Origin: an uncultured bacterium | Lineage (GTDB): Bacteria; Hydrogenedentota; Hydrogenedentia; Hydrogenedentales; JAEUWI01 | Reading direction: 5' to 3' | DNA: 6,606 nucleotides | Assembly: GCA_937895305.1 (NCBI GenBank) | Contig: CALAXS010000785.1 | Coordinates: 1-6,606 of the forward strand | Part shown: one piece after another, positions 1-5,099 of the stretch | How positions within the stretch are numbered: position 1 is the first letter of the stretch | How the letters are laid out: every line of letters starts with the position of its first letter | Program-made: the position numbers and the translations under genes | The notes under the pieces: generated by a model | Told to the model about the DNA's origin: nothing | Databases searched by the model: none | The model's input: only the letters and a program-made list of their open reading frames with translations

Positions 1-712
1 CCGCATCCGCTACCAGCCCACAGGCATTCACCTGCTCTGCAAAATCCGCCAACGCCTTCAGGTCCTTTGGATGTGCCGCAACCTTCTCCCGTGCAATGCG
101 TAAATATAAATCCGCCTTGGCCTGGTTCTTTTCCGCGGCCGGTTCATATCCATAATGATGAATCACCACATCCAGCGAATGAATCACCCCCCCGGCCTCC
201 ACCACGCTCTCCGTGATGTTCTCGTGCACAGGTTCACGATATTCATAGCCCTGCCCATTCCTGAACAAGCGCAACAGCCCCACAGGCAAGTACCCCGAAA
301 AACCACGCGCCCGGTCATCCCCCTTCGCCACAGGCACCCAACGCCACGCGCGCGCATCGTCACAATAATTCGCCAGCACCAGCTCCACCGCATCCGCACC
401 CTCGCCATCATTATCCACCAACTGCCGGATGCGCAACATCCCGTCATCGTCCAACACCTCATCCGCATCCAGATGCAACAGCCAATCCCCTGTCGCCGCT
501 GCAATACTTCGGTTCCGTGCTACAGCAAAATCATCTTCCCATTTCATCTCCACCACCGTCGCGTCAAAGGACTTTGCAATAGCTATCGTGTCATCCGTAC
601 TGCCCGTGTCCACCACCACAATCTCATCCGCAACAGCACAGACACTGGTGAGACAATCCGCAAGGCAGCCTTCCTCGTTCTTCACAATCATGATGACACT
701 GAGCTTCGGCAA
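1..712 (-). CDS. Family 2 glycosyltransferase with TPR-like tail (C-terminus beyond window)
   Basis: Probable inverting GT-A glycosyltransferase that moves a sugar from a nucleotide-sugar donor to a lipid, glycan or peptide acceptor at the cytoplasmic face of the membrane. The 237 visible residues have no stop. The first strand and MIVKNEE lie at 8-14, VVVDTGSTDDT at 32-42 (donor binding) and the metal-binding DADE at 82-85. PVHE at 161-164 and HHYGY at 185-189 are typical of the LOS beta-1,4-glucosyltransferase/SunS-like group, in which TPR repeats usually follow; residues 192-232 look like the first of these. I chose the TTG at 712-710 because GGGAGG lies 7 nt upstream and it keeps the full first beta strand (PKLSVIMIV). 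The first in-frame ATG, at 691-689, would cut into that strand. Codons end mostly in G, unlike the C-ending neighbours on the other strand. Family assignment is firm; donor and acceptor are unknown. Confidence 0.9.
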   Translation of the reverse strand, partial: MPKLSVIMIVKNEEGCLADCLTSVCAVADEIVVVDTGSTDDTIAIAKSFDATVVEMKWEDDFAVARNRSIAAATGDWLLHLDADEVLDDDGMLRIRQLVDNDGEGADAVELVLANYCDDARAWRWVPVAKGDDRARGFSGYLPVGLLRLFRNGQGYEYREPVHENITESVVEAGGVIHSLDVVIHHYGYEPAAEKNQAKADLYLRIAREKVAAHPKDLKALADFAEQVNACGLVADA

Positions 713-719
713 ATCTTGT

Positions 720-725
720 CCTCCC
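720..725 (-). promoter_or_regulatory. Ribosome binding site that sets the TTG start of the glycosyltransferase
   Basis: On the minus strand GGGAGG is followed by 7 nt and then TTG at 712-710. No comparable purine-rich site sits at a suitable distance before the downstream ATG at 691-689, so this site favours the rarer TTG codon. Confidence 0.7.
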
Positions 726-735
726 AGACCAAACT

Positions 736-766
736 TTAAACCTGCGTAACGAATCCGTATTATAAT
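736..766 (+). promoter_or_regulatory. Probable sigma70-type promoter of the M42 peptidase-sulfatase operon
   Basis: A perfect TATAAT lies at 761-766, and a start near 773 would give a leader of about 25 nt. The -35 is poor: TTAAAC at 736-741 has a 19-bp spacer and no good hexamer sits at 17 bp. The promoter may therefore need an activator or be weak. It shares the palindrome ATTATAAT (759-766) with the leftward promoter. Confidence 0.5.
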
Positions 767-787
767 CTATCAGAAAAGCACCTCAAA
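759..787 (-). promoter_or_regulatory. Probable sigma70-type promoter of the glycosyltransferase gene
   Basis: Read on the minus strand, TTGAGG (786-781) is followed after 16 bp by a perfect TATAAT (764-759). Transcription would begin near 752 and leave a leader of about 40 nt before the TTG start. The -35 element overlaps the ribosome binding site of the M42 gene, and the -10 element overlaps the -10 of the rightward promoter. Called from consensus match only. Confidence 0.55.
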
Positions 788-793
788 AAGGAG
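788..793 (+). promoter_or_regulatory. Ribosome binding site of the M42 peptidase gene
   Basis: AAGGAG lies 5 nt before the ATG at 799. It is a strong match and fixes the start codon. Confidence 0.8.
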
Positions 794-798
794 TACCC

Positions 799-1857
799 AT
801 GCGCAAAGAATCCCTCGACTTTTTAAAACGCCTCCTAAAAACCCCCAGCCCCTCTGGCTTTGAGCAACAAATACAAAAGGTCTGCAAAGCCTATGCCGCC
901 GATTTTGCTGACGAAATCTATAAAGATGTCCACGGCAATCAATACCACGTCATTAATAAAAAAGCCAAGATTCGCATCATGCTCGCCGGGCACGTTGACG
1001 AAATTGCCCTCATGGTCAACACTATCGACGACAACGGTTTCCTCGGCTTCGTGCCCATTGGTGGTGTGGATTCCGCAGTCCTCGGCGGACAACGGGTCGT
1101 TGTTCATGGCGAAAAAGGTCCTGTGCCCGGCGTCATCGGACGCAAGGCCATTCACCTCACCCCCGCCAACGATCGCAACAAGGCCCTCGAAATGCACCAG
1201 ATGTGGATCGACATCGGTGCAAAGGACAAGAAAGAAGCGGAACGCAAAGTTGCTATATCGGACCCCGTCACCATCGACGCGGGATACCAGGAACTGATGA
1301 ACGACAAAATCGTCGCCCGTGCCCTCGATGATCGCATCGGCGCCTTCGTTATCCTCGAAGCACTCCGTCTCCTCAAACGGCGCAAGATCAATGTGGCCGT
1401 ATACTGCGTCACCACCGTCCAGGAAGAAATCGGTCTTCGTGGTGCTACCACCTCTGCCTATGGCTGCAACCCCCATGCCGGACTCGCGGTTGACGTGGCC
1501 TGGGCCACCGACCATCCCCGTGGTGAAGGCAGTCGCTACGGGCATACCGCCCTGGGCAGCGGCCCCATCATCAGTCGTGGTGCCAACATCAATCCCGTCG
1601 TCCATAAGGGCATTGTTGCTGCTGCCAAGAAAGCCAAAATCCCCATTCAACCCTTCGCCGCACCCCGTGGCACCGGTACCGACGGCAACGCCATGCAGCT
1701 CAGTCGTGGCGGTGTCGCAACTGCTATCGTCGGCATCCCCAACCGCTACATGCACACCCCCGTCGAGATGGTCTCCACCAAGGACGTGGAGAATGCCTCC
1801 AAGCTCATCGCCGAATGGATCACCGCCCTCAAGCCCAACGCCAACTTTATTCCATGA
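799..1857 (+). CDS. M42 family metallo-aminopeptidase (TET/FrvX/YsdC-like)
   Basis: Cytoplasmic dinuclear-metal aminopeptidase; family members often form tetrahedral dodecamers that trim short peptides from the N-terminus. The 352 residues match the usual family length of about 340-360, and there is no signal peptide. The metal and catalytic residues fall in order: H65 with D67 in AGHVDE, D177 in LDDRIG, the E209-E210 pair in TTVQEEIGLRGA (general base and ligand), D232 in VDVAWATD, and H319 in YMHTPVEM. GTGTDGN at 291-297 is the late family motif. Residues around 75-165 correspond to the PDZ-like dimerisation insert. The start is supported by AAGGAG 5 nt upstream. The stop overlaps the sulfatase start by 4 bp, so the two are co-transcribed and probably coupled. 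Such proteins are sometimes labelled endoglucanase; the intact M42 residues argue for peptidase. Substrate preference cannot be read from the sequence. Confidence 0.93.
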   Translation: MRKESLDFLKRLLKTPSPSGFEQQIQKVCKAYAADFADEIYKDVHGNQYHVINKKAKIRIMLAGHVDEIALMVNTIDDNGFLGFVPIGGVDSAVLGGQRVVVHGEKGPVPGVIGRKAIHLTPANDRNKALEMHQMWIDIGAKDKKEAERKVAISDPVTIDAGYQELMNDKIVARALDDRIGAFVILEALRLLKRRKINVAVYCVTTVQEEIGLRGATTSAYGCNPHAGLAVDVAWATDHPRGEGSRYGHTALGSGPIISRGANINPVVHKGIVAAAKKAKIPIQPFAAPRGTGTDGNAMQLSRGGVATAIVGIPNRYMHTPVEMVSTKDVENASKLIAEWITALKPNANFIP

Positions 1858-3167
1858 GTACACTGACCCGCCGTAACTTTTTAGCTACAAGTCTGGCGAG
1901 TGCTACCCTGCTCTCCGCCAGTGCCGAACCAATAGCCAAGCCCAACATAGTCCTCATCATGGCGGACGATCAGGGTTATGGCGACCTCAGATGTTACGGC
2001 AATAAAACCATCAAAACGCCAAACATCGATGGACTGGCCAATGTGGGGATGCGCTTCACCGATTTTCATTCCAACTGCCCGGTCTGTAGTCCCACCCGCG
2101 CTGCACTCCTCACCGGGCAGTATCAGCAACGCAGTGGCATCGAGGGCGTGGTCTATGCCAAACACATGCGCGACCGTGGCCTCCCCCTGGCCTCCACGAC
2201 CCTGGCCGAAGTCCTGAAAGACAACGGCTACGCCACGGGCCTCTTCGGTAAATGGCACCTGGGCTATCAACCCGAGTTCGGTCCTGTAAAGCAGGGCTTC
2301 GACACCTTCAACGGTTTCGTCAGTGGCAATGTCGACTATGTATCCCACATCGACGGCGAGGGCTATGCTGACTGGTGGCAACAGGATGCGCTGCACCCGG
2401 AAAAAGGCTATCTCACCGACCTCATCACCAACCATGCAGAAAAATTTATCGACACCCACAAAGAAGAACCCTTCTTCCTCTACATGCCCCACGGCGCACC
2501 CCACTCCCCCTATCAGGGTCGAGATAGTGATGCTCTTCGTACGGAAGGTATGCGAAAGCCAGGCTTGGTAGGCGATACGGATACATACGCCGAAATGATT
2601 GAAGTCATGGACGAAAGCGTTGGGCGTATAGTCTCGCGCCTCGAAAAGCATAAGCTCACCGACAATACCATCATCATTTTCTGTTCCGACAATGGTGCAA
2701 ACAATGTGGGCTCCAACGCTCAACTCCGTGGGCACAAGGGCCAGGTCTGGGAAGGCGGGCATCGTGTACCCGCTATCGCAGCATGGCCCGGGCACATTTC
2801 CAAAAACACCACCACCGATGCGACCTGTATCTCCATGGATTTTTTCCCCACCATCACCACGCTCACCAACTCTGCGCTGCCCAAGGGCTACACCCCCGAT
2901 GGTGTTGACCTGTCCCCGCTCTTGCTCCGCCAATCCTCCATCGCAGACCGCCCCCTCTTCTGGCATTACGAGGGCAAGGCCGCCATGCGCGAAGGGCCCT
3001 GGAAACTCACCCTTGAAAAAGATGCGCAGGGGCTCTACAACCTCACCAACGACCCCGCCGAAAATAACGACCTCAGCGAGGAAGAGCCTGAACGTTTCGC
3101 GCGCATGAAAAAACAGACCCGCAACCACTACACACAAATCACCAATGGCGTCACCAAGGTCAGTTAA
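1854..3167 (+). CDS. Tat-exported family S1 (formylglycine-dependent) sulfatase
   Basis: Hydrolyses a sulfate ester, probably on an external glycan, in the periplasm or outside the cell. The 437 residues open with a twin-arginine signal (TRRNFLA at 5-11), a short hydrophobic stretch and a likely AxA cleavage site after A24. The sulfatase core follows: D38-D39 in MADDQGYGD (calcium), C78 in CSPTR (78-82, the C-x-P-x-R site converted to formylglycine, with R82), K133 and H135 in GKWHLG, H213/H217 in PHGAPHSP, D279-N280 in SDNG, K295 in RGHKG, and EGGHRVP at 300-306. The C-terminal part (about 370-410: MREGPWKL, LYNLTNDPAE) is the usual small domain. All key residues are present. The start is the ATG inside the ATGA overlap with the peptidase gene; a reading starting at 1815 would lie inside that gene and bury the Tat signal. 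No Shine-Dalgarno site precedes it, so translation probably depends on coupling. The substrate is unknown; no maturase gene is in the window. Confidence 0.94.
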   Translation: MSTLTRRNFLATSLASATLLSASAEPIAKPNIVLIMADDQGYGDLRCYGNKTIKTPNIDGLANVGMRFTDFHSNCPVCSPTRAALLTGQYQQRSGIEGVVYAKHMRDRGLPLASTTLAEVLKDNGYATGLFGKWHLGYQPEFGPVKQGFDTFNGFVSGNVDYVSHIDGEGYADWWQQDALHPEKGYLTDLITNHAEKFIDTHKEEPFFLYMPHGAPHSPYQGRDSDALRTEGMRKPGLVGDTDTYAEMIEVMDESVGRIVSRLEKHKLTDNTIIIFCSDNGANNVGSNAQLRGHKGQVWEGGHRVPAIAAWPGHISKNTTTDATCISMDFFPTITTLTNSALPKGYTPDGVDLSPLLLRQSSIADRPLFWHYEGKAAMREGPWKLTLEKDAQGLYNLTNDPAENNDLSEEEPERFARMKKQTRNHYTQITNGVTKVS

Positions 3168-3193
3168 CCCCATAAAGTTAGTAAATTATGCCC

Positions 3194-3243
3194 CTCGTTC
3201 CCAAGCTCTGCTTGGGAATGCATACCCCGAGGCTCTGCCTCGG
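3194..3243 (+). repeat. Twin-hairpin repeat, copy 1 (upstream of amt)
   Basis: Two adjacent perfect hairpins. The first pairs TTCCCAAGC (3198-3206) with GCTTGGGAA (3210-3218) around loop TCT. The second pairs CCGAGGC (3227-3233) with GCCTCGG (3237-3243), again around TCT. A second copy lies in inverse orientation at 4921-4972, with identical stems and linker and different loops. No T-run follows, so this is not an intrinsic terminator. It is a dispersed palindromic repeat of REP/MITE style. It happens to be open in the amt frame, which invites a false N-terminal extension of that gene. Confidence 0.85.
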
Positions 3244-3269
3244 CAACAGATTCACTACAAAGCCCAACT

Positions 3270-3298
3270 TTCAAAGCAACAACCCAAGCAGGTATAAT
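3270..3298 (+). promoter_or_regulatory. Probable sigma70-type promoter of amt
   Basis: TTCAAA (3270-3275), a 17-bp spacer and a perfect TATAAT (3293-3298). Transcription would start near 3305, giving a leader of about 57 nt. It lies between repeat copy 1 and the amt start and supports amt as a separate transcription unit. I see no convincing sigma54 (-24 GG/-12 GC) element. Confidence 0.6.
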
Positions 3299-3361
3299 CC
3301 CATACTTGGGCTGCAAAATTGGGTGAGCTATCACCAAACTCGACGGGAGAAGAAACGCATC

Positions 3362-4687
3362 ATGTCTACACGTGTATCCAATCTACACCTCCGGATTATG
3401 GGCCTACTCGCAATCCTGATACTACCGGGAGCAGCACAGGCCCAGGACACCATCAACGGCGGCGACACCGCCTGGATCATCGTCGCTTCCGCGCTGGTCC
3501 TCTTTATGATGATTCCCGGCCTCGCCATGTTCTACGGCGGACTCGTCCGCACCAAAAACGTCCTCTCCCTTTTCATGCAATGCTTCGCCATCACCGCCAT
3601 CGTCACGGTCATGTGGGTAGCCTATGGCTACAGCCTCGCCTTCGACAGCACTGGCATGGTCGCGGGTAGTCGCGGACTCCATGCTTTCGTTGGGGGCGGC
3701 GGAAAGCTCTTCCTCTCTGGCATTACCCCCGACTCCGTATCCGGCACCATCCCCGAAGTCCTCTTCGTCGTGTTTCAACTCACCTTCGCCATCATCACCC
3801 CCGGCCTCATCATCGGTGCCTTCGCCGAACGCATGCGCTTCTCCGCCGTACTCATCTTCACCTTCATCTGGACCACCTTCTGCTACTTCCCCATCTGCCA
3901 CATGGTCTGGGGCGGTCCGGGTGCCTTCTTCGCAGACCTTGGTGTCATCGATTTTGCAGGTGGCATCGTCGTCCACCTCACCGCAGCCGCAGCTGCCCTC
4001 GTCGCTGCCATCATGGTGGGCCACCGCAAAGGCTACCGTAAAACCCCCCTCATGCCCCACAGCCTCGCCATGACCATGGGCGGCACCGCCATGCTCTGGG
4101 TCGGCTGGTTCGGATTCAACGGCGGTAGCGCACTCAGTGCCAACGGCAGCGCAGCCATGGCTATCCTCGTCACCCAAATCTCCCCCTGTATCGCAGGTCT
4201 CGTTTGGATTGCCATTGAATGGACCAAAAATGGCAAGCCCTCCGCACTCGGTTTCGCTACCGGGGCCATTGCCGGGCTCGCAGCCATCACCCCCGCAGCC
4301 GGTTCCGTCGGCCCCCCCGGTGCCTTCGCCATCGGTGCAGTTTCCGGCCTCTTCTGCTACTGGGCCGCCATTATCCTCAAAAACAAACTCGGCTACGACG
4401 ATGCACTCGATGTCGTCGGTGTACACGGTGGGGGCGGACTCGTCGGCACCCTTCTCGTGGCTATCTTTGGCGCACCCGCACTGGGTGGCTGGATCGAAGA
4501 CCTCGACATGATGAAACAGCTCGGCCTCCAGGCCTTCGCTGCTATCGTCACCATCATCTTCTCCATCATCGTCGCTTACGTCGCCCTGAAAATTGCCGAT
4601 GTCCTCGTCGGACTCCGCGTCGACGAACAAGAAGAAGAAGAAGGCCTTGACGTGAGCGATCACGGCGAAGTGGGCTACGACTTCTAG
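3362..4687 (+). CDS. amt: Ammonium transporter (Amt/MEP/Rh family)
   Basis: Trimeric inner-membrane channel that takes up ammonium. The 441 residues begin with a signal peptide (about 1-28, ending AAQAQ), as in E. coli AmtB, then eleven membrane segments from about 34 to 416. Pore residues are visible: D197 and H205 in DFAGGIVVH and H355 in DVVGVHGGGG, spaced exactly as AmtB D160, H168 and H318. F252 in GWFGFN and probably F142 form the Phe gate, and W183 is the outer ammonium-site tryptophan. The acidic cytoplasmic tail (421-441, with GLDVSDHGE) is the part that docks a PII protein. The frame stays open back to 3188, but that stretch encodes a dispersed repeat and no membrane signal; the ATG at 3362, with GGGAG 12 nt upstream and directly before the signal peptide, is the real start. 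No glnK/glnB follows; a terminator closes the unit. Confidence 0.96.
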   Translation: MSTRVSNLHLRIMGLLAILILPGAAQAQDTINGGDTAWIIVASALVLFMMIPGLAMFYGGLVRTKNVLSLFMQCFAITAIVTVMWVAYGYSLAFDSTGMVAGSRGLHAFVGGGGKLFLSGITPDSVSGTIPEVLFVVFQLTFAIITPGLIIGAFAERMRFSAVLIFTFIWTTFCYFPICHMVWGGPGAFFADLGVIDFAGGIVVHLTAAAAALVAAIMVGHRKGYRKTPLMPHSLAMTMGGTAMLWVGWFGFNGGSALSANGSAAMAILVTQISPCIAGLVWIAIEWTKNGKPSALGFATGAIAGLAAITPAAGSVGPPGAFAIGAVSGLFCYWAAIILKNKLGYDDALDVVGVHGGGGLVGTLLVAIFGAPALGGWIEDLDMMKQLGLQAFAAIVTIIFSIIVAYVALKIADVLVGLRVDEQEEEEGLDVSDHGEVGYDF

Positions 4688-4710
4688 ACACACTATTCAG
4701 TAGAAACAAT

Positions 4711-4745
4711 CCGGGCACCTGGTAGCGATATCAGGTGCCCGGTTT
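4711..4745 (+). terminator. Intrinsic terminator of amt
   Basis: Perfect 11-bp GC-rich stem CCGGGCACCTG (4711-4721) with CAGGTGCCCGG (4732-4742), a 10-nt loop, then TTT and an A/T-rich run. It starts 23 nt after the amt stop. The T-run is short, but stem strength and position make a terminator likely. Confidence 0.85.
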
Positions 4746-4830
4746 ATATATAGAGCGTTTTTAAATGTACTATAGCCTTTTCATACATCCATTGTTGCGC
4801 AATACGTTAGAACAGTCTCAACCCCCTGTC

Positions 4831-4850
4831 ATTCCCGCGGAGGCGGGAAT
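4831..4850. repeat. Dispersed palindromic repeat (ATTCCCGC/GCGGGAAT type)
   Basis: Perfect 8-bp stem ATTCCCGC (4831-4838) and GCGGGAAT (4843-4850) with a GGAG loop, preceded by GTC. It resembles the widespread repeat that translates as PVIPAEAGI in many bacterial genomes. There is only one copy here, so repeat status rests on recognition and not on comparison within the window. Confidence 0.65.
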
Positions 4851-4920
4851 CTCCGCGTTAACATGCTTAGCCCATGTCGGGACTGAAGTCATAGCAATCC
4901 CAGTCGAACGCACCCGTTTT

Positions 4921-4972
4921 CCGAGGCAGGAGCCTCGGGGTATGCATTCCCAAGCTGGAGCTTGGGAACGAG
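4921..4972 (-). repeat. Twin-hairpin repeat, copy 2 (inverted, downstream of amt)
   Basis: Reverse complement of copy 1 at 3194-3243. CCGAGGC (4921-4927) pairs with GCCTCGG (4932-4938) around AGGA, and TTCCCAAGC (4947-4955) pairs with GCTTGGGAA (4960-4968) around TGGA. All stem bases, the linker and the outer CGAG match copy 1; only the two loops differ (4 nt here, 3 nt in copy 1). Its right edge touches the first base of the terminator stem at 4973. I see no target-site duplication. Confidence 0.85.
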
Positions 4973-5018
4973 AAAAACCTGACAATTCACAACTTGTTGT
5001 GAGAAGTCAGGTTTTTTT
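4973..5018. terminator. Two-way intrinsic terminator between convergent genes
   Basis: Outer stem AAAAACCTGAC (4973-4983) with GTCAGGTTTTT (5006-5016), and an inner stem CACAAC (4988-4993) with GTTGTG (4996-5001) around TT. Rightward it is followed by a seven-T run (5012-5018). Leftward the complement of the five A bases gives a T-run after the same stem. It can therefore end transcripts from the isomerase operon and back up the amt terminator. Confidence 0.8.
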
Positions 5019-5039
5019 ATCGTTCTTTTTGAGGGGGTT

Positions 5040-5077
5040 CGGGGGCACTTTTTCTTTCGTAAGAAAAAGCACCCCCG
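5040..5077. repeat. Long imperfect hairpin after the isomerase gene
   Basis: CTTTTTCTT (5048-5056) pairs with AAGAAAAAG (5061-5069) around TCGT. CGGGGG (5040-5045) pairs with CCCCCG (5072-5077), with a 2-nt CA/CA mismatch between the stems: 15 paired bases in all. No T-run follows in either direction. It lies 22 nt past the isomerase stop and could be a 3'-end structure in that mRNA or another dispersed repeat. Confidence 0.6.
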
Positions 5078-5099
5078 ATAAAATCTACATTAACAATAT

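Larger units (their letters stand above)
4688..5099. other. Convergent intergenic region packed with palindromes, no gene
   Basis: This 412-bp gap separates the end of amt from the end of the leftward isomerase gene. It holds, in order, the amt terminator (4711-4745), a short AT-rich stretch, a dispersed-repeat hairpin (4831-4850), twin-hairpin copy 2 (4921-4972), a two-way terminator (4973-5018) and an imperfect hairpin (5040-5077). The rightward open frame from 4765 runs through all the later palindromes and into the isomerase gene; it matches no family I know and I do not treat it as a gene. The stretches 4746-4830 and 4851-4920 show nothing I recognise. Confidence 0.75.

Noticed and set aside
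155..749. Rightward open frames (194 and 106 codons) across the left end
   Set aside because: They lie opposite the glycosyltransferase, whose VKNEE, DTGST and DADE motifs are unmistakable.
799..1857. Endoglucanase call for the M42 protein
   Set aside because: All M42 metal and catalytic positions are present and nothing resembles a glycoside hydrolase; the label is an old mis-annotation of this family.
835..1863. Leftward open frame of 342 codons opposite the M42 gene
   Set aside because: Antisense shadow with low-complexity G/D/V-rich translation and no motif.
1881..3173. Leftward open frame of 430 codons opposite the sulfatase
   Set aside because: Antisense shadow of a gene with every sulfatase catalytic residue intact; no family features of its own.
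3194..3243. Twin hairpins as a CRISPR fragment or riboswitch
   Set aside because: There are no regularly spaced repeats and spacers, and the element recurs inverted downstream of a terminator, so it is a dispersed palindromic repeat and not a leader-specific RNA switch.
3168..3361. Sigma54 promoter for amt
   Set aside because: No properly spaced GG and GC pair in a TGGCAC-N5-TTGCA-like context was found; the sigma70-like match is better.
3422..4693. Long leftward open frame of 423 codons opposite amt
   Set aside because: It is the antisense of a clear Amt protein; its translation is rich in D/E/G with no recognisable domain, as expected from C-ending codons read in reverse.
3194..4972. Composite transposon carrying amt
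   Set aside because: No transposase, no target duplication and only about 50-bp ends; kept only as a repeat observation.
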